Source of the DNA: Bacillus sp. sid0103
Lineage (GTDB): Bacteria > Bacillota > Bacilli > Bacillales_B > DSM-18226
NCBI RefSeq assembly: GCF_019219025.1
Contig: NZ_JAHUWN010000049.1
Coordinates: forward strand, 1-19,728
Length of the DNA: 19,728 nucleotides
Direction: 5' to 3'
Under the pieces are notes generated by a model. It ran no database searches. It saw only the letters and a list, made by a program, of their open reading frames with translations, and was not told the origin of the DNA. The translations under genes were made by a program, and so were the position numbers. Each line of letters opens with the position of its first letter. Within the stretch, counting starts at the first letter, position 1. Shown here piece by piece: positions 7,093 to 13,815 of this stretch.

Positions 7093-7662
7093 TTAATTCC
7101 CATTCATATGATAGATTAGTTGCACAACGCCAGAGGAGAACGTTCTTGTATTAACCACTTTTAAATTCAACCTTTGTTTTATATCAATAAATAACGGTTT
7201 TCCTTCTCCAAGAATAACAGGGTGAACAGATAATCTAAATTTATCAACAAGCCCTAAATTGATAAAAGATGTAATTAGACTTGCCCCGCCATATAGCCAG
7301 ATGTCTTTACCAGGCTTCTTCTTTAATTTATTTACTTCTTCAAGAATATTATCATTTATAAATATTGCTTTATTATCAGTCCCTTTTTGCGTTCTGGAAA
7401 ACACATATTTTTCTTTACAATGAACTAATTCCCAAATTTCTTTTTCAATATCCGTATTTTCATTTTCAGGAGTAAATTGTCCCCATAAATCGTAGCTTTT
7501 TTTTCCATATAAAATTGTATCAATTTGATTTAAGAAATCAATAAACCCCATCTCAGAGTCCATTATGCACCAATCTACTTCCCCATTTGTCCCTTCAATA
7601 AAACCGTCTAAAGTAACTGCTAAATCTAAAATTATTTTTCTTGGTCTTACGTTATTGGACAT
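7093..7662 (-). CDS. Dihydrofolate reductase-fold, RibD C-terminal domain protein (YyaP-like)
   Basis: The protein has 189 residues, near the length of B. subtilis YyaP. It opens RKIILDLAVTLDGFIEG, typical of the RibD C-terminal/DHFR-like superfamily, and carries DTILYGKKSYDLW and DIWLYGGASLITSFINLGLVDKF, the NADPH-binding G-G motif. The end HPVILGEGKPLF is also diagnostic. Such proteins are probable NADPH-dependent reductases, with pterin or another substrate unproven. The ATG at 7660-7662 has AGGGAGGA 6-8 bases upstream. It is a single-gene unit on the minus strand with a repeat fragment downstream. Confidence 0.9.
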   Translation of the reverse strand: MSNNVRPRKIILDLAVTLDGFIEGTNGEVDWCIMDSEMGFIDFLNQIDTILYGKKSYDLWGQFTPENENTDIEKEIWELVHCKEKYVFSRTQKGTDNKAIFINDNILEEVNKLKKKPGKDIWLYGGASLITSFINLGLVDKFRLSVHPVILGEGKPLFIDIKQRLNLKVVNTRTFSSGVVQLIYHMNGN

Positions 7663-7759
7663 AATTCTTCCTCCCTTTAATCATCTAGATATTGTTTCTA
7701 CCGCCAACGTTATTATTTTATCATTATTAATAGCATTTATTTCTGAATAAAGTTACTTA

Positions 7760-7830
7760 TGTTATTAAACTGATCTGTTACTTAAAAAAGAAAATGTATT
7801 ACCTCATTTATATAAGTAATGCACCATTTT
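7760..7830 (+). repeat. Diverged repeat copy with terminator-like middle hairpin
   Basis: ATTAAACTGATCTG..TTACTTAA resembles a left hairpin, followed by AAGAAAA and a middle hairpin TGTATTAC (7795-7802) with GTAATGCA (7816-7823). On the minus strand the hairpin is followed by TTTTCTTTTTT and would end the small gene at 7881. Confidence 0.45.
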
Positions 7831-7880
7831 TCCAGTTTTAGTTTTTCAAAAATAATTGATAATACCAGATTAAAAGTGTA

Positions 7881-8093
7881 TTATTCATCAACTAATTCAC
7901 TTAATGCAAAAAATTTATTATCTATATCATCAATTCTTGATCTTGACATCATTGATATTTCTAAAAGTTCATAAGGCGGACTGTCAATAGCCTCAATAAC
8001 TTTATCACACCAGTCAATTACCTCATCTTTAGTCCACAATCCACACCCAATTCCTAAGTAATATATACTTGTAAGTTCTTTTAAGTTACCCAA
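7881..8093 (-). CDS. Small hypothetical protein, possibly 5'-damaged
   Basis: I do not recognise the family. About 70 residues are encoded, with a Trp/acidic core LWTKDEVIDWCDKVIEAI and an acidic tail. The best start is a UUG at 8091-8093 with AAGGTG 6 bases upstream; a GUG at 8102 and UUG at 8108 are other options. In a neighbouring frame directly upstream, 8105-8145 reads FEREIINKILSFEG with no ATG, so the gene may have lost its start by a frameshift. It sits between two repeat copies like its neighbours. A role in immunity or regulation cannot be supported. Confidence 0.5.
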   Translation of the reverse strand: MGNLKELTSIYYLGIGCGLWTKDEVIDWCDKVIEAIDSPPYELLEISMMSRSRIDDIDNKFFALSELVDE

Positions 8094-8149
8094 TCGTTTC
8101 ACCTTCAAAAGACAGTATTTTGTTTATAATTTCTCTTTCAAATATTAAA

Positions 8150-8261
8150 ATCCTTCTTCAACTATCCTGCCGTTAGTTAAACAAGAAAAAGCTGCCACGA
8201 TGACAGCAGCGATCTTTAACTAAAGCACCCAGTTACTTTAAGGGAATTGATTAACAATCTT
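8150..8261 (+). repeat. Three-hairpin repeat, complete copy 5
   Basis: The left hairpin is TTCAACTATCCTGCCGTTAGTTAA. The middle AGCTGCCACGATGACAGC pairs and on the minus strand is followed by TTTTTCTTG. The right part is TCTTTAACTAAAGCACCCAGTTACTTTAAG. Confidence 0.85.
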
Positions 8262-8297
8262 ACTGGGAATTTACCTAAAAAAGCTGAATTAACTTAA

Positions 8298-8328
8298 TAA
8301 AAAAAAAGGACTCCCTTTTTGGGAATCC
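8298..8328 (-). terminator. Terminator of the glycine-zipper gene
   Basis: GGACTCCC (8308-8315) pairs with GGGAATCC (8321-8328), giving a G-U pair on the minus strand, and is followed there by a long T run (complement of 8298-8307). Confidence 0.8.
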
Positions 8329-8357
8329 AATTCATTCAGTGCCTCTTTGGTTAAAGT

Positions 8358-8567
8358 CTAATCTTCTCGGTTTGCAACACTGTCATCAGCCTCATTGGCA
8401 CCTTCGCCGACTTTGTTACCCATCGCTCCTCCTGCAACAGCTCCTGCAACGGTACCAAGTGGACCAAGAACAGAACCCAAAGCAGCACCAGCGACAGCCC
8501 CGACACCAGTTCCTACCGCTTCGCCAGCATCATTATCGACACGGTTACGTTCGTTTTTATCAGCCAC
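8358..8567 (-). CDS. Small glycine-zipper protein
   Basis: The protein has 69 residues. The centre (about residues 15-54) is a glycine/alanine-rich segment with G-x3-G spacing (GTGVGAVAGAALGSVLGPLG, then TVAGAVAGGAMGNKVGEG) flanked by charged ends, the pattern of glycine-zipper proteins that pack hydrophobic helices in or on membranes. The start is a GTG at 8565-8567 with AAGGAG 8 bases upstream; an ATG at 8569-8571 is out of frame and reaches a stop after three codons. Small proteins like this are common in Bacilli and uncharacterised, with stress or spore association suggested for some. The gene has its own terminator and lies between two repeats. Confidence 0.8.
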   Translation of the reverse strand: MADKNERNRVDNDAGEAVGTGVGAVAGAALGSVLGPLGTVAGAVAGGAMGNKVGEGANEADDSVANRED

Positions 8568-8687
8568 TCATCTCACTCCTTATTTTGAATAGGCAAGTGC
8601 TTGTCAGCACGATACCCTAACATATTTTGCCCTATAACGACAGATTTACGCGAAGTTTAAATCTGAACTTAAAACTTTGCAATTTTC

Positions 8688-8770
8688 ACTATCCTTCACG
8701 TTGTACAATAAGAAAAGCTGCCATAATGACAGCTAGATCTTAAACTATTGCACTCGTTAGCTTAATAACA
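8688..8770 (+). repeat. Three-hairpin repeat, copy 6, overlapping a gene end
   Basis: The middle hairpin AGCTGCCATAATGACAGCT is intact, with TTTTCTT after it on the minus strand. The right part CTTAAACTATTGCACTCGTT contains the stop codon of the GNAT gene at 8757. The left hairpin is degraded. Confidence 0.8.
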
Positions 8771-9251
8771 AAATTATTATTTTATTTTTTTTTATCATAT
8801 TAAAATTAGTCAATTTAACACCTTTACGTTCTACAGTTTGTGAACAAACAATTTTGTAGCCTCGGTGTTCAAAAAATGGCTTAGCTGTAATACTTGCTTC
8901 CGTATCAATTTCTAAAATATTTAATTTCTTTGCCTCAGATTCAAGCATACCAACTAAAGCTGTGGCTATACCTTGTCCTTGATAATCTTTATGAACATAC
9001 AGTCTATCTAAGTGCCCATTATGCGTTAAATCGCTAAAACCAACAACTTTGTCATTAACTTTAGCAACAAATGTTATATTTTGACCCAATGATTCCTTCC
9101 AAGATTTCATTTTAGATTCTTTTTCATCTCTTGGTGCCCAAGCATCCAATTCTGCTTGGGAATAATCTTTTGAATTTACGGAATGAACTGTTTCATAAAA
9201 CAAAGAAACAATCTCTTCTGTATCAGTTACCTTAAACTTTATAATCTTCAC
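8757..9251 (-). CDS. GNAT family N-acetyltransferase (YafP-like)
   Basis: The protein has 164 residues. HLDRLYVHKDYQGQGIATALVGMLE holds the acetyl-CoA loop Q-x-x-G-x-A, and AKPFFEHRGYKIV is motif B. The start EEIVSLFYETVHSVNSKDYSQAELDAWAP is characteristic of the YafP-like branch of GNAT enzymes. The substrate is unknown. The start is a GTG at 9249-9251 with GGGGAGG 11 bases upstream. The last residues (KNKIIILLLS) are encoded at the border with or inside repeat copy 6, so the original C-terminus was probably replaced when repeat and gene met; the GNAT fold is complete before that point. Confidence 0.88.
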   Translation of the reverse strand: MKIIKFKVTDTEEIVSLFYETVHSVNSKDYSQAELDAWAPRDEKESKMKSWKESLGQNITFVAKVNDKVVGFSDLTHNGHLDRLYVHKDYQGQGIATALVGMLESEAKKLNILEIDTEASITAKPFFEHRGYKIVCSQTVERKGVKLTNFNMIKKNKIIILLLS

Positions 9252-9315
9252 TTTCTGTTATGCCTCCCCTTATTAGGATAAGCATATTCTAATATATTTA
9301 AAGTTTTACCACCAA

Positions 9316-9412
9316 TTTCTTCTTCCACAAAACTGCTTCATTAGTTCAATAAGAAAAGCTACCTTAATGACAGCCCCGATCTTCAACTTTGCACCCGTTA
9401 GTGAAAGAAATA
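9316..9412 (+). repeat. Three-hairpin repeat, copy 7
   Basis: Left: CCACAAAACTGCTTCATTAG, then TTCAATAAGAAAAGCT. Middle: AGCTACCTTAATGACAGC. Right: CTTCAACTTTGCACCCGTTA with GTGAAAG. It follows the DUF2695-like remnant on the minus strand. Confidence 0.85.
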
Positions 9413-9423
9413 ATCTATGTCTA

Positions 9424-9550
9424 ATCCACCACATTTAAAAGGACCTCACAATCACAAAATCTCTTTGTTAATTTATGTTTATGGTCGCATCCTTCTAAAT
9501 TAATCATCTCATCCAAAAATTGCTCTAAGCGTCTCCAACTGAACTGGAGA
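9424..9550 (-). pseudogene. DUF2695-like C-terminal remnant
   Basis: Minus-strand translation of this gap gives an open stretch beginning WRRLEQFLDEMINLEGCDH and ending RFCDCEVLLNVVD with a stop near 9424. The CDCEVL-x-NV ending is what I recall for DUF2695-type proteins, which normally have a longer spacer between the C-D-H and CDCEVL parts, so this copy may also carry an internal deletion. No start codon or ribosome site is present and upstream frames are broken. The function of the family is unknown. Confidence 0.4.
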
Positions 9551-9551
9551 T

Positions 9552-9590
9552 AGATTTAACTCGTTCACCAGTTAGCTCATCAAGAAGGAA
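9552..9590 (+). repeat. Repeat, right-hairpin-only copy
   Basis: GATTTAACTCGTTCACCAGT and TAGCTCATCAAGAAGGA resemble the right hairpin fused to the AAGAAGGA end motif. The following stretch 9590-9729 holds short broken minus-strand frames (for example DATYFPLEQTEKSLEAKYGG) that I cannot assign. Confidence 0.5.
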
Positions 9591-9729
9591 CGGTTAAGGC
9601 TGCGATCATGCCTGCTTCCAGACGGTCAGTGCGTTGTCTGGTGCAGGCCTCCATATTTGGCTTCTAAGGATTTTTCTGTTTGTTCTAATGGAAAATAGGT
9701 GGCATCTAAAATTCAATGGTTATAGGGCT

Positions 9730-10314
9730 TTACACGTCACGTTCAGTATTATCATCCGATCTGATTTTTTCGAAATTATTCATTGAACTTAACCAGTAGG
9801 AGGTTAAAAAAATGGAAGAATGAAGAAAGAAATCATATGTGTGAAGCCAACCTTTGGCATTATAAAAACGAATCTTTTCAAAAATCGGTTCTAAAACAAA
9901 TGCGCCTAACACACCAAAAACAATTGCTTTTATAAAGGGATTAATATTGGGTTTCAATTGGATGAAAAACATGACGGCCACTGGTAGCATTGAAAGATCA
10001 AAAGGAAGAAACAACATGGGGGAAAATGGAACTACTTTAAAGGGATACGACCATTTCCCTAACGACATAGCGATGCTTTCTATAGCATAAGAGAGAAGCA
10101 TAGAAGTAAAACCTGCTAGCAGTAAACGATTTGTACTTTCTTTTTTTCTAAACATAAACCAAAGTGTCCACGGAATGATGATTAATGCAATGCCAAGCCA
10201 CCATCTCCATGTAAATAGAAATGCATTCTTTGTAGCGTCTGCCATCAAACTATTTGCTTCAACTATTTTTAGATACCCTTGCTCAGCTTGTCTCAATCCC
10301 TCTTCGATTGTCAT
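9730..10314 (-). CDS. CBO0543 family integral membrane protein
   Basis: The protein has 194 residues with about five hydrophobic segments (roughly 29-54, 65-85, 96-119, 125-142, 160-178). The strings FLFTWRWWLGIALIIIPWTL, RLLLAGF, GKWSYPFKVVPFSPM and PFDLSMLPVAVMF match the CBO0543 family of Bacilli and Clostridia, whose function is unknown. The ATG at 10312-10314 is preceded by GGGAGATG. A short frameshifted gene overlaps its first 30 bases, suggesting coupled translation. No signal peptide for secretion is evident; the protein should sit in the cytoplasmic membrane. Confidence 0.87.
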   Translation of the reverse strand: MTIEEGLRQAEQGYLKIVEANSLMADATKNAFLFTWRWWLGIALIIIPWTLWFMFRKKESTNRLLLAGFTSMLLSYAIESIAMSLGKWSYPFKVVPFSPMLFLPFDLSMLPVAVMFFIQLKPNINPFIKAIVFGVLGAFVLEPIFEKIRFYNAKGWLHTYDFFLHSSIFLTSYWLSSMNNFEKIRSDDNTERDV

Positions 10315-10474
10315 TTTTTAATCATCTCCCTGTCCAATTGAATCCTCTGATATTGTTGGCGTATTAATGTTTCAACGATTTCTTTAATGGACTTTCCAGT
10401 TATATATTTTATTGGTTTACCATTTCCTTAACCTCTGGTTCAGCATCAATCACCAGTCGAGTATGAACTTTCAA
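10283..10474 (-). pseudogene. Small unidentified protein, frameshifted
   Basis: From a UUG at 10472-10474 with GGAGG 9 bases upstream, the frame reads LKVHTRLVIDAEPEVKEMVN and stops at 10409-10411. In the next frame the sequence continues GKSIKEIVETLIRQQYQRIQ then LDREMIKNDNRR, ending inside the following CBO0543 gene near 10283. The restored product of about 63 residues is charged and helical, like a small ribbon-helix-helix or adaptor protein, but I do not recognise the family. The shift lies between about 10400 and 10425. The ribosome site and continuous sense on both sides argue that this is a real gene with one recent indel. Confidence 0.45.
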
Positions 10475-10585
10475 TTTTTTCAACCTCCGTCACTTAACGT
10501 TTGTATGTACGTATGTTGATGTTAATTTTTCCAATTAACTGTTACTACATTCAAAAAAAGATAAAATCGTGCTTCGATTGGATTG

Positions 10586-10620
10586 TTATTGCGCTAACCT
10601 GCTTCGTTAGTTGAATAACT
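10586..10620 (+). repeat. Repeat, left-hairpin-only copy 8
   Basis: CTAAC (10594-10598), loop CTGCTTC, GTTAG (10606-10610), then TTGAATAA: an exact left hairpin of the dispersed repeat, without middle and right parts. Confidence 0.7.
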
Positions 10621-10652
10621 TGTACAAGTCCATTATACCTAGCCGGTATAAT
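10618..10652. promoter_or_regulatory. Two adjacent perfect palindromes, candidate operators
   Basis: ACTTGTACAAGT (10618-10629) is a perfect 12-bp palindrome. Two bases on, ATTATACC (10632-10639) and GGTATAAT (10645-10652) form a perfect 8-bp inverted repeat with a 5-base centre. The second contains TATAAT. No gene starts nearby on the plus strand. Confidence 0.35.
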
Positions 10653-10667
10653 AATTTTAGAATATTT

Positions 10668-10707
10668 TACACAAAAAGAAACCCGTCAAAAGCCGACGAG
10701 TTTCTTT
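10668..10707 (-). terminator. Terminator of the exported-protein gene
   Basis: A 13-bp stem (10675-10687 with 10695-10707) pairs fully on the minus strand with one G-U, whereas the plus strand has a C-A mismatch. The minus strand then reads TTTCTTTTTGTG. Confidence 0.75.
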
Positions 10708-10819
10708 CAGTTTTTATGTCAATTCACTTGTCATTTTGTGCATTATTTTTGAAAAAGCACCTCAAAACGGAACCCTTTACTCACTGAAGAGGGGCTTATT
10801 ATTATATCATGAGAGTTAT

Positions 10820-11494
10820 TTAATATAAGCCAGATTGATGTTTAAAGACCAGCTTTCCATTCTTAAAGTCTAATAAAACCCATTTCCAAATCCAATTATT
10901 ATCTTTTGTTACATCATATTCCCATTCATAACTTTTATAAGAATTACCATCCTTTGAACTTTTAGAAGTTAAAATCATTTTTTCGCCTGTAGCTTGTACC
11001 ACAGAATTATAATCTATTCCCACCCTAAGTAAGTTATACTCATCTAAAGTAATCCCGTTATTGACAGGTGTAAAAAAGTATCCCGTAGCTTTCTTTGTGT
11101 ACTTTTTCCAAACATAAGAAGTGTAACCTTTAACGTATTTAGATGGAACGTATATGGTTGCAGTCTTTGTTTGTTTTATCCATTTGCCTTTTACTTTTAC
11201 ATAGTCAGTATACTTGAATGAGTCTTTGGTCCAATAAGTATTGATCTTTGTCATAACGTTGCCAGCAGGTACTTTTACATTAACTGTTTTTCCTAGATAA
11301 TTCTTAGCAGTTAGCTTAGAAGAGATACTTGCAGTCTTATAAGCTTGTGTGCTTGTTGGTACCTTGTATTTTTTCTTTGCTTCTTTGTCATAGTCTACGA
11401 AAGTGACAGTACCATATGAGTAGTTACGGTTCCCGGTATAGCTTGTAAGAGTAGTGGATGTATCAGGTAAGAAAACAGTAGTCGCATAAAGCAC
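10820..11494 (-). CDS. Exported-type protein with DUF3862-like C-terminal domain, 5' end damaged
   Basis: The open frame of 224 residues has a Lys/Tyr/Thr/Ser-rich surface-type middle (about 25-150) and a C-terminal segment from GITLDEYNLLRVGIDYNSVV to KNGKLVFKHQSGLY. The latter resembles the BLIP-like or DUF3862 domains of secreted Gram-positive proteins. The N-terminus is odd. The only start in frame is a GTG without a ribosome site; 15 bases upstream is an in-frame TGA (11507-11509), and before it the frame reads ALSILIYS. Together ALSILIYS-VFSVVLYATTVFLP would make a normal signal peptide core, so the natural start is probably lost to this stop and to repeat copy 9 immediately upstream. 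It is likely non-functional or poorly expressed. Confidence 0.6.
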   Translation of the reverse strand: MLYATTVFLPDTSTTLTSYTGNRNYSYGTVTFVDYDKEAKKKYKVPTSTQAYKTASISSKLTAKNYLGKTVNVKVPAGNVMTKINTYWTKDSFKYTDYVKVKGKWIKQTKTATIYVPSKYVKGYTSYVWKKYTKKATGYFFTPVNNGITLDEYNLLRVGIDYNSVVQATGEKMILTSKSSKDGNSYKSYEWEYDVTKDNNWIWKWVLLDFKNGKLVFKHQSGLY

Positions 11495-11524
11495 TACTGA
11501 AAAAACTCATGAATAAATTAAAAT

Positions 11525-11606
11525 ACTTAACGCCACCAAATAAATCACACTACCTTTGTTGTTGAACTCTAGCACCCGTTAGCGAAAGTACAAAATATCA
11601 CAAACT
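11525..11606 (+). repeat. Three-hairpin repeat, copy 9 (left and middle diverged)
   Basis: The right hairpin is GTTGAACTCTAGCACCCGTT then AGCGAAAGTACAAAATATCA. It is downstream of the hypothetical gene at 11635 and directly upstream of the damaged start of the exported-protein gene. Confidence 0.7.
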
Positions 11607-11634
11607 ATTGTGAACTAAAGCTGTTTATTCATTA

Positions 11635-12045
11635 TTAATCTTCATCTTTATTTTTTTGTTCCGACCAATCCCAATAGGCATCATAAACCTCATCGTGGAG
11701 AAATCCCTCGTTCTCTTCTTCCTCTTCTTCATTAGGCTCGCTAAGTGTTAATCCAAGCCAAGTATCATCAAGCTCAACAACTTCTGGGTTTCTTACAGCG
11801 TCCAATAAAGAAAAAGCATCGTGAAATGCCCCAAGAATAGTATCTCTGACTGTTTTTTCAATAGCTGATAAGGCTACATCATCAAATTTATATTTTATTA
11901 AAGCAGCTACTTCTTCTTCGCTCAATTTAAACTCATCCCATACAATGTTATCTTCGGATGGGCTCACTAAATGATTTCGTATCTCTTCTGAACTATTTTT
12001 TATTATCTCGTGTAGTTCAATTAAAAATATTTTTCTTGGGTCCAT
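11635..12045 (-). CDS. Hypothetical acidic protein with LHDE..YWDW motif
   Basis: The protein has 136 residues and is strongly acidic near the end (a run of Glu at about 112-119), with the closing motif GFLHDEVYDAYWDW. The N-terminal half (EEIRNHLVSPSEDNIVWDEF then KLSEEEVAAL) is helical. I have the impression of a widespread small uncharacterised Bacillus family often found among immunity-type genes, but I cannot name it. The ATG at 12043-12045 has GGAG 7 bases upstream; a UUG 12 bases earlier overlaps this site. It is a single-gene unit between repeat copies 9 and 10. No signal peptide or membrane segment is present. Confidence 0.75.
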   Translation of the reverse strand: MDPRKIFLIELHEIIKNSSEEIRNHLVSPSEDNIVWDEFKLSEEEVAALIKYKFDDVALSAIEKTVRDTILGAFHDAFSLLDAVRNPEVVELDDTWLGLTLSEPNEEEEEENEGFLHDEVYDAYWDWSEQKNKDED

Positions 12046-12109
12046 TGTCGACTCCAACCTCCGTTTGATTGAACTTTTTAAGTAATCTATTTCACCATTG
12101 AATAACTAT

Positions 12110-12207
12110 AATCCTTCTTCAAGTAAACTGCCCTTTAGTTGAAGAAGAAAAAGATGTAATCTCTGTGGAATCCCATCTTGAAGTAAAGCACCCGTTGGTT
12201 GAACAAA
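12110..12207 (+). repeat. Three-hairpin repeat, copy 10
   Basis: Left: TTCAAGTAAACTGCCCTTTA then GTTGAAGAAG. Middle: AAGATGTAATCTCTGTGGAA then TCCCATCTT, an arm pair AAGATG/CATCTT unlike other copies. Right: TTGAAGTAAAGCACCCGTTG then GTTGAA. Reading frames through it on the minus strand are not genes. Confidence 0.8.
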
Positions 12208-12213
12208 TATATG

Positions 12214-12245
12214 AAAGGTTCTCCTTATGGAAGAACCTCTTTTTA
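12214..12245. terminator. Terminator-like hairpin downstream of the SDR gene
   Basis: AAGGTTCT pairs with AGAACCTC around a 9-base loop. A TTTTT run follows on the plus strand, while the minus strand has only TTTCATAT. It is the only hairpin between the SDR stop at 12343 and repeat copy 10. Confidence 0.45.
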
Positions 12246-12342
12246 ATAGGATATTACAATTAGTAAAGAACTTTTTTATATACATAAAATTATAAGGATA
12301 ATAATCCAGAAATTTTAGAATCACGATGATAAATCAACCTTA

Positions 12343-13107
12343 TTAGCTTCTCATTCTTACTGCATAAGGATAAATTGGATCTTTTAATTGAAATTCATAA
12401 GTAAGACCATCTACAATTCCAACTACTTTTTCGCTATCGTAAAGTTCAAGCATAAATCCAGCCATTTCTTTGGCTGTATGGTATTTAGGAAGAAGTCCTT
12501 CAAACTTAACATTTTCTTCTAAATCATTCGATACTTTTGCAAATTCAGTTTCAGTTGCAGCAGGAGCTAATACTTTTGCTTGCATGCTTGCACCTTTTTC
12601 TTTTAATTCATGTGCAAGCCCTTCAGTAAAGGCACTTACATAGAATTTAGAAGCACAGTATGTGATTGCATTTCCAATAATCGTATAACCCCCACCTGAT
12701 GAAACGTTAATTAATTGTGTTCCTTCAACTGATGAATAGTCACGAACATAAAGAGAAGTTAAAATAGTTAAAGCCTCGATATTTAAATTAAGCATTGTCT
12801 CAATTTTAGTTAAATTTTGATCTCCAACTGATGCAAAATTACCAAATCCTGCGTTATTAATCCACGTTTCAATTTCATATCCCTTTAAATCTTCATATAA
12901 TGTATAAGCATTTTTCGTATTTGATAAATCAACTGTTTTAATAACGACATCTAATTCTACATCTTTCACGATCTCTGTTTTTAGTTTTTCAAGCTCCTCA
13001 GTTCTACGTGCCACAATGACTAAATTTTTACCGCGAGCAGCAAAAGCAAGAGCTGTTTCATAACCAATACCAGAACTTGCACCTGTAATAACTGTATATT
13101 TTTTCAT
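12343..13107 (-). CDS. Short-chain dehydrogenase/reductase (classical SDR)
   Basis: The protein has 254 residues, the usual length of classical SDR enzymes. The NAD(P)-binding motif T8-G-A-S-S-G-I-G15, the N84-N-A-G87 motif, Ser136/137 and the catalytic Y150-x-x-x-K154 are all present. RR at 34-35 after the second strand suggests NADPH preference. The substrate is unknown. The ATG at 13105-13107 has TAGGAGGC upstream. It is transcribed from a MerR-type promoter shared with the divergent merR gene, so expression is probably induced by that regulator, as with aldehyde-responsive adhR-type systems in Bacillus. The C-terminus DPIYPYAVRMRS is intact. Confidence 0.93.
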   Translation of the reverse strand: MKKYTVITGASSGIGYETALAFAARGKNLVIVARRTEELEKLKTEIVKDVELDVVIKTVDLSNTKNAYTLYEDLKGYEIETWINNAGFGNFASVGDQNLTKIETMLNLNIEALTILTSLYVRDYSSVEGTQLINVSSGGGYTIIGNAITYCASKFYVSAFTEGLAHELKEKGASMQAKVLAPAATETEFAKVSNDLEENVKFEGLLPKYHTAKEMAGFMLELYDSEKVVGIVDGLTYEFQLKDPIYPYAVRMRS

Positions 13108-13166
13108 TTTATTGCCTCCTAATATTTTGTTATACTAACAAATTGATTGTTAACTTTTACGGATTT

Positions 13167-13197
13167 ATTATAGTGGTTAGAGTAAACTCTAAGTCAA
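13167..13197 (-). promoter_or_regulatory. MerR-type promoter/operator for the SDR gene
   Basis: On the minus strand TTGACT (13192-13197) and TATAAT (13167-13172) are separated by 19 bp, the overlong spacer typical of promoters activated by MerR proteins. The spacer contains a perfect palindrome TTAGAGT-AA-ACTCTAA (13177-13192). The MerR protein encoded divergently is the obvious ligand-dependent activator. Confidence 0.9.
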
Positions 13198-13244
13198 ACC
13201 TATTTTTTACACTTGATTAGCATTGGTTAAAAATGGAGGGTTTT

Positions 13245-13625
13245 ATGTATACAATTGGCGAAGTGGCACAACTAGTAGGAGTTAGCACACATACATTACG
13301 TTACTATGAAAAAGAGAATATCATTCTTCCAGATCGGAATGAAAATGGAGAAAGAAAATATACTGAATCGCATCTTAAATGGCTAAAATTTGTTTTAAAA
13401 TTAAAAGAGACGCAAATGCCGATCACAAAAATCAAAGAGTATGCCTTCTTGTATACTGAAGGAGAGCATACAGCAATTAATCGATTAAAACTATTAGAAG
13501 ATCATAAAAGTTCCATCGAAAACCAGTTAAAGACACTGAAAGAAACGAATAAAATGTTAGAACATAAAATTACTTCATATAAAGAAATGATTTTGAAAAG
13601 AAATGAAGTAGATACAAAAGCATAA
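13245..13625 (+). CDS. MerR family transcriptional regulator
   Basis: The protein has 126 residues. The N-terminal YTIGEVAQLVGVSTHTLRYY is the MerR helix-turn-helix, followed by the wing KYTESHLKWLKFVLKLKETQ and then MPITKIKEYAFLY; the rest (about 80-120) is a coiled coil for dimerisation. No cysteine cluster for metal binding is visible, so an organic or aldehyde signal is more likely than a metal. An ATG at 13233 is in frame, but the ribosome site GGAGGG lies after it and 4-5 bases before the ATG at 13245, so the latter is chosen. It is divergent from the SDR gene and probably activates it and itself. Confidence 0.92.
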   Translation: MYTIGEVAQLVGVSTHTLRYYEKENIILPDRNENGERKYTESHLKWLKFVLKLKETQMPITKIKEYAFLYTEGEHTAINRLKLLEDHKSSIENQLKTLKETNKMLEHKITSYKEMILKRNEVDTKA

Positions 13626-13651
13626 TATTATATTTAGGGTAAATAACGTAA

Positions 13652-13763
13652 AAACATAATAAAAGGAACGCACGTATTAGATGTATATAATATGTGCGTT
13701 CCTTAATTACTTGTTATTGAACTAAAGCATCCCGTTAGTGTAAGTACATTCCTTCACAATCCT
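13652..13763 (+). repeat. Three-hairpin repeat, copy 11
   Basis: The middle position is a long hairpin, GGAACGCAC with GTGCGTTCC (about 13664-13703), followed on the minus strand by TTTTATTATG. The right part is TTGAACTAAAGCATCCCGTT with AGTGTAAGTACATTCCTTCA. The hairpin may also end transcription of the plus-strand merR gene. Confidence 0.7.
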
Positions 13764-13780
13764 CCAACCGAAAAATATCA

Positions 13781-13815
13781 AGAGCTGTCCAAGAATAGGA
13801 CAGCCCCTCGTTTTA
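13781..13815 (+). terminator. Terminator-like hairpin in the 13764-14110 gap
   Basis: GCTGTCC (13784-13790) and GGACAGC (13798-13804) form a perfect stem followed by CCCTCGTTTTAAA. The remaining gap to 14110 is AT-rich, contains only broken frames and shows nothing I can identify. Confidence 0.5.

Noticed and set aside
8339..8620. Two plus-strand frames opposite the glycine-zipper gene
   Set aside because: Low-complexity products (His/Gln/Leu- or Ala/Pro-rich) caused by the GC-rich glycine-zipper codons on the other strand.
12106..12324. Minus-strand reading frame of 72 codons
   Set aside because: It runs through repeat copy 10 and a hairpin, lacks a good ribosome site, and its sequence is a translation of repeat DNA.
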